Below, in pieces: positions 11,120 to 22,734 of a DNA stretch of 64,000 nt. Origin of the DNA: Azolla caroliniana (taxonomy: Eukaryota; Polypodiophyta). The stretch is taken from contig JBHGNT010000011.1 in the NCBI GenBank assembly GCA_043228905.1, forward strand, positions 17,608,001 to 17,672,000, read 5' to 3'. Each line of letters begins with the position of its first letter. Position 1 is the stretch's first letter. The notes beneath the pieces were generated by a model, which saw only the letters and a list, made by a program, of their open reading frames with translations, had not been told where the DNA came from and made no database searches. A program made the position numbers and the translations under genes.

Positions 11120-14100
11120 ATGCAACTGGACATCTCCCGTCGCCCACATTCTCTTGGTTCCATTGCCGGACCATCAGGAAATTTCACATTGGAGGTATGG
11201 CTTTCGTTTAACTCTAGTTCCATTCAGTCTGTTGCTTTACTTGATTCTGGGGCATCTTCTTGCTTCATCGACGTCGCGTTTGCCCAAGCACATGGCGTAC
11301 CTGTCGTTGGCCTCTCAAAACCCATTCCAGTTGAAGCCATCGACGGGTGCGTCCTCTCATCAGGTGCAATTACTCAAGCTACAATCCCATTAGGGCTTCG
11401 GGTGGGCTCACACCAAGAGGAGCTCACCTTTTACCTCATCGCATCTCCTCGACATCCGATCGTCTTAGGACTAACGTGGTTGGAGGCGCACAATCCAATA
11501 GTGGATTGGTACAACCGCTCGATCACATTTAGCAAGCCAAGATGCTCGTGCAAAAGTATGAAGGTAAATTCAGTTTCCTATCCTTCGGGGACGGTCGACT
11601 CCGAATTGACTACCCCATCATCGGTCCAGGATGGGTTTGTTTGTGGCGCCATTTCTAACACACTCCATGTTATTCCCGAAAAATACCAACACTTCTCCGA
11701 CGTATTTGAAAAATGTAATGCTGATCGTTTGCCTGAACACCGGCTCTACGACTGTCCGATTGATCTTCAAGAAGGTGCATGTCCACCCTTTGGTCCTCTA
11801 TATGTGTTGTCTGCACCAGAGTTGAAGGCCCTTCGTGTGTATCTCGATGAGAACCTCGAGAAAGGCTTTATTCAACCTTCTAAGTCACCAGCCGGGGCCC
11901 CCATTTTATTTGTGAAGAAGAAGGACGGCTCTCTACGCTTATGCGTCGACTACCGAGGTCTCAACAAACTCACTGTGCGCAACCGCTATCCGCTACCTCT
12001 GATCCCCGAACTCCTTGATCGGCTCCGAGTTGCGCGTGTCTTCTCCAAAGTTGATCTGCGTGGAGCGTACAATCTAGTACGCATCAAGCCAGGGGATGAA
12101 TGGAAAACCGCATTTCGAACACGGTATGGGCATTTCGAATACAAGGTAATGCCTTTTGGTCTTACTAACACTCCCGCAGTTTTTCAACATATGATGAACG
12201 ATATTTTCCGAGAATATCTTGATCTTTTTGTTGTCATTTACCTCGATGATATTCTCATTTTCTCGCCAAACATGGAGGAGCACACTCGCCAAGTCCGATT
12301 AGTTCTTGCCAAACTTCGCAAGCATGGCCTTTATGCCAAAGGCGAAAAATGCGAGTTCGACCGTACCTCGATCGAATTTCTGGGCTACATCATCTCGCCC
12401 ACTGGCATCACCATGGATATGAAGAAGGTCTCTATCATTCAAGCGTGGGCGACTCCAAGGCGACTTAAAGATGTGCAATCCTTCCTCGGCTTCGCAAATT
12501 TTTACCGTCGCTTCATCAAGGGGTTTTCCACCCTAGCACAACCTCTTATCGCTCTCACCCATAAAGGCACTCCATTTTTATGGACCTCGGAGACACAAAA
12601 TGCATTCGACTCACTCAAACACGCATTCATCATTGCCCCGGTGCTGCTACATGCCGACCCCACAAAACCCTTCCAAGTCGAAACCGATGCCTCTGACTTT
12701 GCCATTGGCGCCATCTTATCCTAGGTAGACGACAACAACCTAATGCACCCAGTGGCTTACTATTCCCGAAAATTTACGGCATCCGAAATCAATTATCCCA
12801 TTTACGACAAGGAGCTTGATGCTATCATTGCTGCCTTTGAAGAATGGCGACCCTACTTGGCTGGCGCACATTGTGTCCAGGTAGTGACTGATCATAAAAA
12901 TTTAGTTTATTTTTCCACTACTCGTACTTTGAATCGAAGGCAGGCCCGTTGGTCGACATTTCTCGCCGACTACGATTTTGAGATCGTATTTTGACCTGGT
13001 GGCCAACATGGGAAGGCTGATGCCCTTTCTCGCCGAGCTGACCTTGCACTCCGCCCTGGGGATGCTGCTTATGCTCAACAATCTAGACGTTTGTTGAAAC
13101 CCGACCAATTGCATCTTTTTGCCACTTGTATGTTGCAGGATGATTCTTTACTCCAGCAAATCATTGATGCATCCAAGACCGATGCGTTCGCCAACGAGAT
13201 TCGAGATAGTCTGCAAAACCCCTCCAAGGCGACCAAAAGGAAGGATCTTGACACCTTCACCATACAAGGGGGTTTGTTGTTCCGAGATCATCTCTTATAC
13301 GTCCCAGAGGGCCCATGTCGCACCGGGGTGTTGCGGGAATGCCACGATGACCCACTTGCAGGTCATTTCGGGGTCGTGAAAACCCTCGAGCTAATCTCTC
13401 GGGGGTATTGGTGGCCACAACCATGGAAGCTAGTCAAAGAATACATAAAGAGTTGTGAGGTTTGTGCTCGCTCCAAAGCCATTCATCATCGGCCATACGG
13501 CTTACTACAGCCGCTTCCATGTCCTCGTCGTCCTTGGGCCTCTATCTCTATGGACCTGATAACTGATCTACCCTTGGTCAATAGCTATGACTCGGTGTTG
13601 GTCATTGTCGATCGGTTTACGAAGATGGCTCACTTCACTCCATGCTCCAAAACCATTTCCGGAGAAGGAATGGTGCATCTCCTACTCAACAATGTGGTAC
13701 GCTTGCATGGACTCCCCGATGATGTCATCTCGGATCACGGACCCCAGTTTATCTCTCACTTCTGGCAGCGCCTGCTACAAACTTTAGGCATCTCTGTCAA
13801 GTTGTCCTCCGCTTATCACCCCCAAACTGACGGGCAAACAGAGCGTGTCAACCAAATCCTTGAGCAGTATCTTCGGTGCTCGGTTAGTTACCAACAAGAT
13901 GATTAGGTCAACTTACTTTCGCTCGTGGAATTTGCCTACAATAATTCTCTCCATGCATCGACTGGCGTCACTCCCTTCTTTGCCAACTACAGTTTACATC
14001 CTCACTTCAACATTTCCCTTCCTACCACTTCCGTGAACCCTTCGGCGGAGGATCGTGCCCGCATTTTGGAAGAACTACATCATGATTTATCCTTGGAGCT

Positions 14101-14665
14101 TAGTCTTGCTAGTGAACGATACAAGAAGCAGGCTTATCGCCATCGATCTTCCACTCCACACTTTGTCGTTGGAGACATGGTCTGGTTGTTACGTCGACAC
14201 ATCTCTACTACTCGTCCATGTGCGAAACTTGATTACAAGAAGTTGGGACCATTCCATATCATCGAGTGCATCAATCCCGTCGCCTTCCGGCTCGCCCTTC
14301 CATCCCACTTCCAGATTCACGATGTTTTTCATGTCTCCCTCCTCGAACCCCATTATGCTTCACAACTCCCAGGACGTCAAGCCCCACCACCACCACCTGT
14401 GCAATTGACGACATGGGAGGAATACGAGGTCGACCAAATCCTTGACTCGCGTTGGCACCGTCGACACTTGCAATACCTCGTCCTATGGAGGGGTTACCCC
14501 ATGTCTGAGGCCACATGGGAACCATCGGCAAATTTACAAAATGCCCTAAAGGTCATCCAAGATTTTCATCACCGATATCCCCACAAACCAACGGCCGATT
14601 TGGGAAGGCGGCGTAAGAGGGGGGATAATGTCAAGATTCGAACTCTTGACACGACCATGTTATAA
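11120..14665 (+). pseudogene. Ty3 pol: protease, RT, RNase H, integrase, chromodomain
   Basis: One frame with three internal stops (TAG 12722, TGA 12992, TAG 13904). Domains in order are protease with LLDSGASS, reverse transcriptase with VIYLDDILIF, RNase H with ETDASDF and TDHKNL, and integrase with its HHCC zinc finger, MDLITDLP, SDHGPQF and QTDGQTERVNQ. A chromodomain (YEVDQILDSRW, YLVLWRGYP, ATWEP) at about 14416-14580 probably guides integration to methylated chromatin. The frame is offset from gag and needs a frameshift near 11100 or has an indel. It runs past the polypurine tract into the 3' LTR, ending at 14665. The frame is open upstream of the first ATG; I use 11120. Confidence 0.88.
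14614..14628 (+). other. Ty3 polypurine tract
   Basis: The purine-rich run aagaggggggataa sits directly before the TG of the 3' LTR, where plus-strand synthesis starts in LTR elements. Confidence 0.8.
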
Positions 14666-14981
14666 TCTAGTATTATGAGTTAACCAAGATATCTAGTACT
14701 AGTTATGTATGTAATTGGCCCTTATTATTTTGCTAGCATCATGTGCATAGTTGCTCCCTTGTAGTATTTACACTTGGCACATGCATGCATACCTACATGC
14801 TCTATTGCAGATTCACATGCGTGCAACAAGTATGCATGCCATGTAGTATAAATAGAGGAGTTCACCTTGAAGGAATTCAAGGTGAACAACACCAGTTATG
14901 GAGTCTTTCCTTTAATACTATCTTCTTTCTTGTCCATTTGGTTATCTTCTTGCTTGTCTCTTGAGTTTATGATCCGTGACA
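14629..14981 (+). repeat. Ty3 element 3' LTR
   Basis: 353 bases matching the 5' LTR with one visible substitution. The TATA box and palindrome recur (palindrome 14861-14886). The target duplication ttgtt follows at 14982-14986. Confidence 0.93.
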
Positions 14982-15067
14982 TTGTTGATCTATAGGTTTA
15001 GATAAAAATGTTGTCCATGCACCTATAGTTTGTGCTAGCCCACGATCTAATTTTGCCCATGCACATC

Positions 15068-16420
15068 TAGTACATTCATTGCTCCTTTGATTAAATATAA
15101 ATCCAATTATAGAGAAGACATTAGTGACAACACATTGAATTCTGATCATTAATTAGCTTTCATAAAATATAGATAGCTTTGACGTGCATAATCGCATTTT
15201 GTGATACTTTTAGCACCACCGGTTGATGTGAGATGCATGGGACCCAAACACTTAGTTGGTAGGAATGATGGGTGGTGTCAACACAACATGTGTGTTGTGA
15301 TCACGAGCTATTTGTTCACGCTCATTTGGAATTGCTTGTTGAAGATCAATAATTGCAATGATTGATCCCATCATGATGAGAATTGGCAAACTTGTTTAAT
15401 ATTCACTAGTGTAGACTGCATACTAGCTTAGATGGCAATGCAGTTTGATCCTTCACAAGCCCTTGGGGAATGAGAAAAAACTATCACTCTTTTCCTCACC
15501 TAATAATGTGAACCCACCCTTACCCCCAAGTGTCTTCTACTCAACATCAATGAAATGTTGCATATTTGTTTCCGAGTCACCAAACAACACAGTTCCACCT
15601 TTATCGAAGGTTATAAGAGGATAACTATATGGCAATCGGATGAGGCAACAAACTTTTAAAAGAGACTTTATCATTAGGATCGAAGATCGTGAAAACCCTA
15701 AATTCTTCTTCACTTAGAAAAAAATTTGTTTTTTCTTGTTTCGTTCATAAATTTGCCCAAGTCTCCAAGATTTCTATCAATATACATTAGTGATCTCGAC
15801 TTTCCACACTTTAATAAAATGATGCAAAAGCGTTACTTGTTTTAAAAAGCCAAAGAAGTTGGGATGTATGTGAAAACAAGATCAAATCCTAAAGTAGTTT
15901 TGCACATGCCGACAACTTGTCTTCACATATATTTAACTTTATACGTCATTTTGTGAATGTAGACCAATAATTTACAACATAGTTATCTTATGATGTTAAT
16001 GGTGTGGTTTACCGTTATACTAGATAAAGTCGAGAAAATGAATACGTGCATTGTTAGGGATAGATATATAGTTATGTTTCAAAATATTATACGAAAATGA
16101 TTGTTGTTCAATAGTGGGTTGAAAACATTATGTAGACCATATTTTACATAGCCTAGTAACTTGATCCAAGCTTCGATGAATGTGAGTGCCTTTTCAAATA
16201 GAAACATGTTATGAGTTCTAGTTCCTCGAAAGACCATGAATGTGAGTTGCTTGTATTAATTTATCTTGGTTGTCATGTGTTCTTCACATGTCTCACACAA
16301 CTCGTTTTTAAAATGTGCAAACCAAAACTTTCACTATGCATTCATGTGAATTTCATCAACTAAGTTGTGTACATAATGGAAATTTTGGAGGACAAAAAAC
16401 TTTATCGTTATGCATTATTT
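15068..16420. repeat. Large duplication, block C, copy 1
   Basis: It matches about 62655-64000, continuing block B once the LINE and Ty3 insertions are removed. The match runs to the end of the window on the other side, so the true length of the duplication is not visible. No coding frame is shared by the two copies. Confidence 0.8.
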
Positions 16421-17550
16421 GATTCTCTTTAATTAATAGGGATGCCTCTCAACATAGAATCCTACATTTTTCACCATGCATGAGTTTGCATTGATGGATA
16501 AAGGCCCATTGGCTATATGACCCACATCATTTTTTAAGGTTTTTGTGAGTCTTATTCCCTATTTACTTAGTTAATTCTAATATTAATTCAACAGAGAATC
16601 CACATTCATGAATCAAAATTACATAGTTCAATGTACGACATATTGATCCCATTGTCATGGAAATTTAGAACATTGACATATCTTTATTTAATAACTTGAT
16701 TAACATTACATAAAAATGTAATATAACATCACTAATACGCATAGAGAGTACCTCACCATACCATACCATCAGAGATAATGTATATAATAATAACCACTAA
16801 ATTGTTTGGATCACAATTTTGCTTTGTATAATCTTAAAAAATATCAGCAACCATCGCTAGTGTGATGATGTAGTTTGCTTCACCATTCACATTAACAAAT
16901 AGAATAGCTAGGTATTGCTAACCCAAAAACGAAATAGAGAGAAATATGTCCATTAATGATTTTATAACAGACATTCACATCTCCAAATTAATTTTCATGT
17001 AAGCCTATTATGTGATTTTGAGCAAACACATTTTTACATGTCTTTGGCATGGCAAATGGCCTATGTGGCAATATTTTGTAAATTTATTGCATTGGATGAA
17101 TCCCGGATTTTTACAATGAATGATGATACCAAGGTCAAGACGGTGCTCAAGAACAACGCAAGTTGTTAAACCAATGTTTAAAAGTTGATTGTTTAGCCAA
17201 ACTTTAGGTCTTATCTATTATTGGAAGTATATGTACAAAACGAGTTGGGCGATAGGGGTTTTGGACGGCAATCATGTTATAAAACCTAGGTTGGATGATA
17301 TCAATGAGAACCACACTAGATTGAGCCATACAAAAAACCAACCATACATATTCATGAAAATGTTGTTGTGGAGGATTTCAACAAAAGGGAGAAAAGCTCG
17401 CCGATCGTGTGGGAACGGGGGTGTGCACAGATGCACATAAAAAGAGTCTTTGTAAAAAAAACAAATGTAAATAAGTAGAGTATAATAAGTACAAGACAAT
17501 GTGACTTAAATAGGTACTTTTAAGATCCGATAAAAAGGGGGGCAATGAAG
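16421..17550. other. Unrecognised AT-rich sequence ending in a purine-rich tract
   Basis: No recognisable protein. The last bases (taaaaaggggggcaatgaag, 17531-17550) look like a polypurine tract directly before the TG start of the LTR-like sequence at 17551. The final few hundred bases could therefore be the 3' end of an older LTR element. No pol motif is readable. Confidence 0.3.
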
Positions 17551-18215
17551 TGTGTGACGGAAGGAAATCAAGGGAGAGAATCGATGAAAGAAGCGGTCGT
17601 CATGAAAGCTGTTGTAACCGACCCTGCTTGAGCTATAAAGGGAGGGGAGGAAGACCGTTACAGGGATCGATCGATCATTTTGGAGGGGAAGGTGTTGTCG
17701 TTTTTGTGATCTGGAGTGTTGTTGGTTTTCTGTTCTGTGCTACTTCGGATACATAGGTGTGAGGCCTCTACTCACGTAGGAAGCCTATGTGCTCCTGACT
17801 AGAGGCTCAGCTGTGTGTGCATGTGCATGCGTGAACACCAACCTCGAAGCTCTGATTTCGGCCCGAGGCCGTTGTATTCTTCTCTATCTGTTAATTTATT
17901 CTTGGTATTGTTGTATACGACTCTCTTTCTGTGTTGTGTCTACATTCGTTTCTCTATTTTTGTGTCCGAATGGTGTCATTCTTCCGCATCCGTCCTCTCT
18001 TATCCACTTGAGTCCCTAAGCCCGTGTGCTCCTCTTTCGGGATCTGGCATCCAAGCCGGACCAGATACAGGTTTTACGAGCCCGTGCGCTCTGTTATGAT
18101 ATTCAATGTTCGAGCCGGATAGTCACTACAAGCTTTGTGGTCTCTCTCTGGCTCCTTAGTCGGAGGCCTTGGTGGCCCAGCTTGGTCTGACATGTAAATG
18201 TGGAAAACCGCGACA
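17551..18215 (+). repeat. Probable LTR of an old Ty3-type element
   Basis: About 665 bases starting TGTG and ending CGACA, followed after four bases by TGGTGAACCCGAC (18220-18232), a TGG-starting sequence typical of a tRNA primer-binding site. The gag remnant comes next. The 3' partner LTR is not in the window, so both borders are estimates. Confidence 0.5.
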
Positions 18216-18257
18216 TCTTTGGTGAACCCGACATGAAAGGGCGGAAAGGAGTCTCTA

Positions 18258-19975
18258 GATGAGAGGGGGTGAACTTGCAGAAGCAATGGCGGCCGCTATG
18301 GACCGTCTCATGAATTCTCGAGAGAGCTGAGTAGGGCCATAGAAACTATAGTCGACATGTCGGGCCGATTTAACAGAAAGGACGTCTCAAACTATCTGGA
18401 GGCCTATAAGGCTGAGATGTTAATATGGGATATTCCGGAGGACAAGCGGTTTTCTAGATTTGCCTAAGTGGTCACACTAAGCATCCAAGTTGAGGTGCTT
18501 GAGGTACAAACCAACTATCGTAACTAGTCGGAGTTCGAGGAGCGGCTCCTCGAAAGATATGGACTGGAGGACTTGCTTCGGTTGTCAAAGAGGGAGCTCA
18601 TGGAATGGGTCGAGCTCCCCGAAAAAGGAACACATCAACGCTCCTCTAGGAGTTCAAGAAGAGATTTGTGTGACTATCGGCGCTTGACTGGACCGTGCTC
18701 GATACGAGCAAGGTCCTATTATTTTTAAAATCGGTCGACCCACGTGATCGGGAGAAGGTTGGTCTCCTCTTGGAGACGGATGAAGGGCTCATGACCGATT
18801 GGGCCATGGTAAACAGGGTTTGAGCCATTTCGACAAACGACATGAATGGAATGATGAAGGGTCGGCATTGGCCGACCCGACTAGAAGACGAGTAACGGGG
18901 AAGGTGCTGAATCGGTCGGACGAGACGCGAAGGCAGCTTGAGTTGGGCCCGGTGCCGACCAACGTGGTCGAGGAACCGTTGGGGTGCGGCATTAGAGGAA
19001 CTTACGAAGATGGTACGCAATCTCCAGATCGCTCAAGCTCAGAGGGATGGCGGGGGTCAATCTCATGACTAGCGCCCACCCAATGACCTTAGGTGCATGT
19101 GGTGCGACGGTGTCGACCACATTCGGAGAGACTACGTCGACTTCGTCGAGGCGCTAAGGAACAACGCGGTGTACCTCTGTAATGGTCGAGTACACGCGAG
19201 CGAAACATGAGGGTCGCTTGAAATAAACACCTATCAAGGCGGAATGAAGAGGTTAATGGAGGAGGAGGCAGCGCAACACGTCGAAGTCATTCATTACTCG
19301 GCGTCAACAAGCATACGGGTAGGTGGAGAGAAGAGCATCGGCTCTAGAAACGACACCGGATTTTGGCTGATTATATTGGAAGGCTTCACCGGTAAGAAGC
19401 TGAAGGAGGAGGTGAATCGTGCGGAGAGGCGGGTCCGAGAGGTCACCGGTTGGAGCAATCCTGTGGAGGAGAAGACTGGCTTCGTGGAAGCAGCATGCCA
19501 AAACTACAAAGTTCTGTGAATCCTCAACAGTCGGGTGGAACTCACTCTACGAGAAGTACTGGGTATTGCCAAGGAGTTCCACGACATGATCCTCGACCTG
19601 GTAAAGAGAATGTGTCTCTCGACTGAGCCGAAAAGCGAGAAACCGGTCGAGGTGAAAGTGGCCCATATCAACGAGATGGTGGTGGAAGAAGACTAAGCAA
19701 ACAACCACTATATGCGACCACATTGTGCAAGGGCTACGATGGAGACCCTGGTTCGGATAAGGGATGTGAAGGAACCGGTGGTGGCATTGATCGACCATTG
19801 ATCGGAGACAAATCTGATAGCAATGGACTTCTACAGAAAAGGGAAGTTGCCGATCAATACCAAGCACGGGTGGAAGATACTCGCGGCGACTCGTGCTACG
19901 GAAGAACTCCACGGTGCATGCCCGAATGTTTGAGTGAAGGTCAGTGATGTCGAAATTGACCAACACTTTGTTGAT
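18258..19975 (+). pseudogene. Ty3-type gag and protease remnant
   Basis: Reading across frames recovers a gag with RFNRKDVSNYLEAYKAEM, EFEERLLERYG, and a knuckle CMWCDGVDHIRRDY whose last Cys is Tyr. A conserved-looking segment GGMKRLMEEEAAQH and HYSAST follows (19240-19320), then RERRVREVTGW-like text. A retropepsin region comes last, with VVALIDHRSETNL, RKGKLPINTKHGWKI and ATRATEELHGACPN. Several frameshifts and stops make it dead. The arrangement resembles gag-protease polyproteins that I recall from Marchantia, Chara and similar genomes, a memory-based comparison. It is cut off by the LINE at about 20037. Confidence 0.6.
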
Positions 19976-20036
19976 GGGTGGCACCCCAAGATCGGCTCCA
20001 CACCCCTCTCAAGGGGGTTCAAATGTGAGGGGACAA

Positions 20037-21700
20037 TTGGTGGCACACGCATTGGCAGATGATTATTTTATGTTTTTACAAGCCTCAAAAGAAAATATTA
20101 AAAGGAGTATGCAAGTTTGAGATCAATTTGCTTTGGCTTCAGGGTTGTATATAAATTGGAGGAAGTCTCGCCTTATTTCTTGTACGGAGAGTGATTTGGA
20201 ATGTTTGGGATGGCGAGGGTCAGTGATTACACGAGGTTCAATTGATCGACATTTGGGTTATCCATTGGGCATTGATGTTACAAATGTTCAATTGATTGAT
20301 TGGATTGGTAGTAAATTGAGGGACAAATTTATGTATTGGAAGTCTCAATTATGGCCCTTTCATGTACGACTCAAAGTGGTGCAATGTATCTTGATACCCA
20401 TGTTATTATATTTTTTGCCTTTACTTCCTTGGACTAAGAAGGCATTACAAAGCATGTTACAACCTATTCGGTTCATGTTGTGGCGGAAGGGAGAAATGAT
20501 GGGAGTTACATGGATTTCATTGAACCATTTGGCTACTCCTAAAAGGTTAGGTGGTGTAGCAATATTGGATTTGGAAAGGCATTCGATGGCTCGTAGATTT
20601 ACATTATTACGAGATATATGTCAACAAGATCAACCATGGATATCTATGATACAATATTTTATTGAGCTTGAAGGATTGGTGCATGGGAAAACAAAGATTC
20701 AAGCATCATGGTGGTCACCACTGAATGGAAGTAATCCTCTAAAGATTCGACATTCTGTATGCGGACAACATTTGGTAAGATCGTGGCAAGATGCATTATT
20801 TCTTTTTGAATGGGGACCATCAAGTGATCGAGAATATTGTAATTCATTACAAAACGAATTGCTTGTTTCTTCTTGAGTGTTGTTTTGGCAGGGGAAAGAG
20901 AATTTGCGATCCCAATTCAATTGTTTATTTCGATAGGGATTGTGCATTTGGAAGATGTGTTTGATAATGAATCTCAAAGGTTGTCGGATTTTGAAGATGC
21001 CAAGAGATGGTTATGTATTCCCACAAATTATGGATTTATTTGGGAGAAATTACATGATATACCACTGTTGCAAGGATCTTTGCCATTGAAAACCAAATTT
21101 GCACCTTGGGTAGATTGGCTGTTACAAGATGGTACACGCTTGTTATAGGTCACTACAAATATATTGTATCATCATGTGATAACATCATTATCTTGGCTAT
21201 CTCCTAAAGCAACGAAGTTGTGGAATGTATATAAATCAGATGCAAGGTGGCGGAAAATATTATAACGTGGTTGGCATTCCCATCTACCATTTCGTGCAAA
21301 GGTATTCATATGGAGAGTCATGATTGGTGGGCTCCCATTAGGTTCAGCCTTAAAGAGACGAGGACTAGGGTCTGGCACTTGTTTCTTTTGCACCGTTCCA
21401 TTGGAGGATAGTACACATAGGTTCATTAAATGTCCTATAGCATGTACCATTTGGAAGTACTTATCGGACATTTGGCAAGTTTTAACCCGTTGTTGTTTGA
21501 GACCTCAACAATGGGTTTTTTCTCAATATGTTCAAAATGGATCAAATGATGAGATGGAGATATTGTTCAAATTTTTACGTTATTGGGGTCTACAACACAA
21601 TTGGAATATGCGTAATGCTTTCATGTTTGATAATAGACATGGGGTGAAAGCCTATATAAAGAAGCTTAAATGTATTCTCATGTAGAATTTTTGGATGTTA
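20037..21700 (+). pseudogene. LINE ORF2 C-terminal half, degraded
   Basis: It starts at HALADDYFMFLQASKENI, continues through ASGLYINWRKSRLISCTE, RHLGYPLGI, FHVRLKVVQCILIPM and LLPWTKKAL, and reaches the zinc-binding part CFFCTVPLEDSTHRFIKCP near 21380-21440. It aligns along its length with the LINE ORF2 at 31160-32730. A stop replaces a Trp codon near 20120 (TGA), and more stops and shifts follow after 20875. Confidence 0.8.
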
Positions 21701-21764
21701 GAGCATGTGGGGATCGTTTCCACAAAAACATATTTAGGTTTTTTAGTAGCATTACAGAACATCC

Positions 21765-22066
21765 TGTCGAATACAAGTGTATAATGGACGTATTCACACT
21801 ATCCCTTTGTATAGCTCAAGTTTGGGCCATTTGTGTAATTAGCATAAATGGTAGTTGCCCTAAGTTTGTCACTATATAAAGTGACCTAGTAACCTTTTTG
21901 TAAGGTTGGTTGTATTATTGTTTCTATTGAATAGAAAGAGTCTTTTGTGCCTCCTCTCTCTCTCTCTTTCTATCTCTGTGCACGATCTTGGAAACTGTCA
22001 TACGCAGGTACTCAACCCCAATCGAATGCTACTTGATCTTCCGCATTGACGGCCTTGTCTTCAACA
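21765..22066 (+). repeat. Copia (plus copy) 5' LTR
   Basis: TGTCGAATAC to CTTCAACA, with a TATA-like tatataaagtg near 21873 and a CT microsatellite. No difference from the 3' LTR was found by eye. Confidence 0.95.
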
Positions 22067-22068
22067 TT

Positions 22069-22081
22069 TGGTATGAGAGCC
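22069..22081 (+). other. Copia (plus copy) primer-binding site with one mismatch
   Basis: TGGTATGAGAGCC lies two bases past the LTR. The related minus copy has TGGTATCAGAGCC, the usual initiator-Met tRNA site of Copia elements, so this copy differs by C to G at the seventh base. Confidence 0.8.
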
Positions 22082-22216
22082 TGCACAGTATTCGGTCCCT
22101 CAACCTGCTGTCGGCCGTCGTCTCAGCCTACACAGCATTCGGTTCTTCGCTTCATCACAGCCTGCACAGTATTCGGTCTTTCGCTTCATCCTAGTCTGCA
22201 AAGCATTTAGCTTCTT
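22079..22216 (+). repeat. Leader repeats in the Copia element
   Basis: A motif gcctgcacagtattcgg and variants begins at 22079, 22126, 22160 and 22194 (spacings 47, 34 and 34). The related minus copy has only two such units in its leader. It lies in the untranslated leader between primer site and gag. Confidence 0.7.
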
Positions 22217-22734
22217 GCGTCATTCGAAGAAACAGAGAAGAAAGTTGGCAAACACAAGCTTGAATCTCGCTGCGTTAGATCATCACTCGGAGTAAGCCAG
22301 TCGGTTGTACTCTACTTCCTTGATCGTAACTGCTTGAGGTGGGCTTCCTGCACAACGACGACTTCAAGACAACCCCAATTCGTGCTTCATCCGGCTGATC
22401 GACATTCGGGAGGATCAGTTGGATCCGTCTCTCTCGTCGCTGCAGTCACCCGAAGCAGAATCGGTCCAGACAATCGGTTTCAATAATCGGTATTTGGCAT
22501 ATATATTCAGAAGCGAACCGGGCTCACTCCGACTCGGCAACATTCGGGAAGACCAGTCGGTTCTGTCCCTCAAGTTACCGGAGTCAATTCGAGCAAGTTC
22601 AACAATACATATATCCGAAGCCGAACCGACTCGGGTTCAAATCCGACCAGAACGATATCGGGTGAGCCAACCGGCTGCACTCCAACAAGGTTCGTAGTCA
22701 ACTCCGAACCGAGCTTCGTCAACCGAAACCAAAT

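Larger units (their letters stand above)
9695..14981 (+). mobile_element. Ty3/gypsy chromovirus, complete with both LTRs
   Basis: The element is 5287 bases long with 353-bp LTRs beginning TGTCAAG and ending GTGACA. A 5-bp target duplication ttgtt lies at 9690-9694 and 14982-14986. The order gag, protease, reverse transcriptase, RNase H, integrase and C-terminal chromodomain places it among chromoviruses. The two LTRs differ at one base that I can see (ggtcctt versus ggccctt), so insertion was recent, yet the coding region has six in-frame stops. It is inserted in an antisense LINE. No tRNA-type primer site follows the 5' LTR; an LTR-complementary 11-mer is there instead. Confidence 0.93.
8366..15067 (-). 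mobile_element. 5'-truncated antisense LINE, split by a Ty3 element
   Basis: The LINE occupies 8366-9694 and 14987-15067; the gap is the nested Ty3 element. Its minus-strand 3' end is a short poly(A), seen as t and a runs at 8366-8385. The target duplication attcattgctcc is present on both sides (8353-8364 and about 15069-15080). The paralogous empty site at about 62655 shows a single copy. The retained coding part is the ORF2 C-terminus. Confidence 0.75.

Noticed and set aside
10425-13906. Repeat-induced point mutation as the cause of the stops
   Set aside because: That process is fungal. In a plant, methylcytosine deamination or copying of a dead template explains the transitions.
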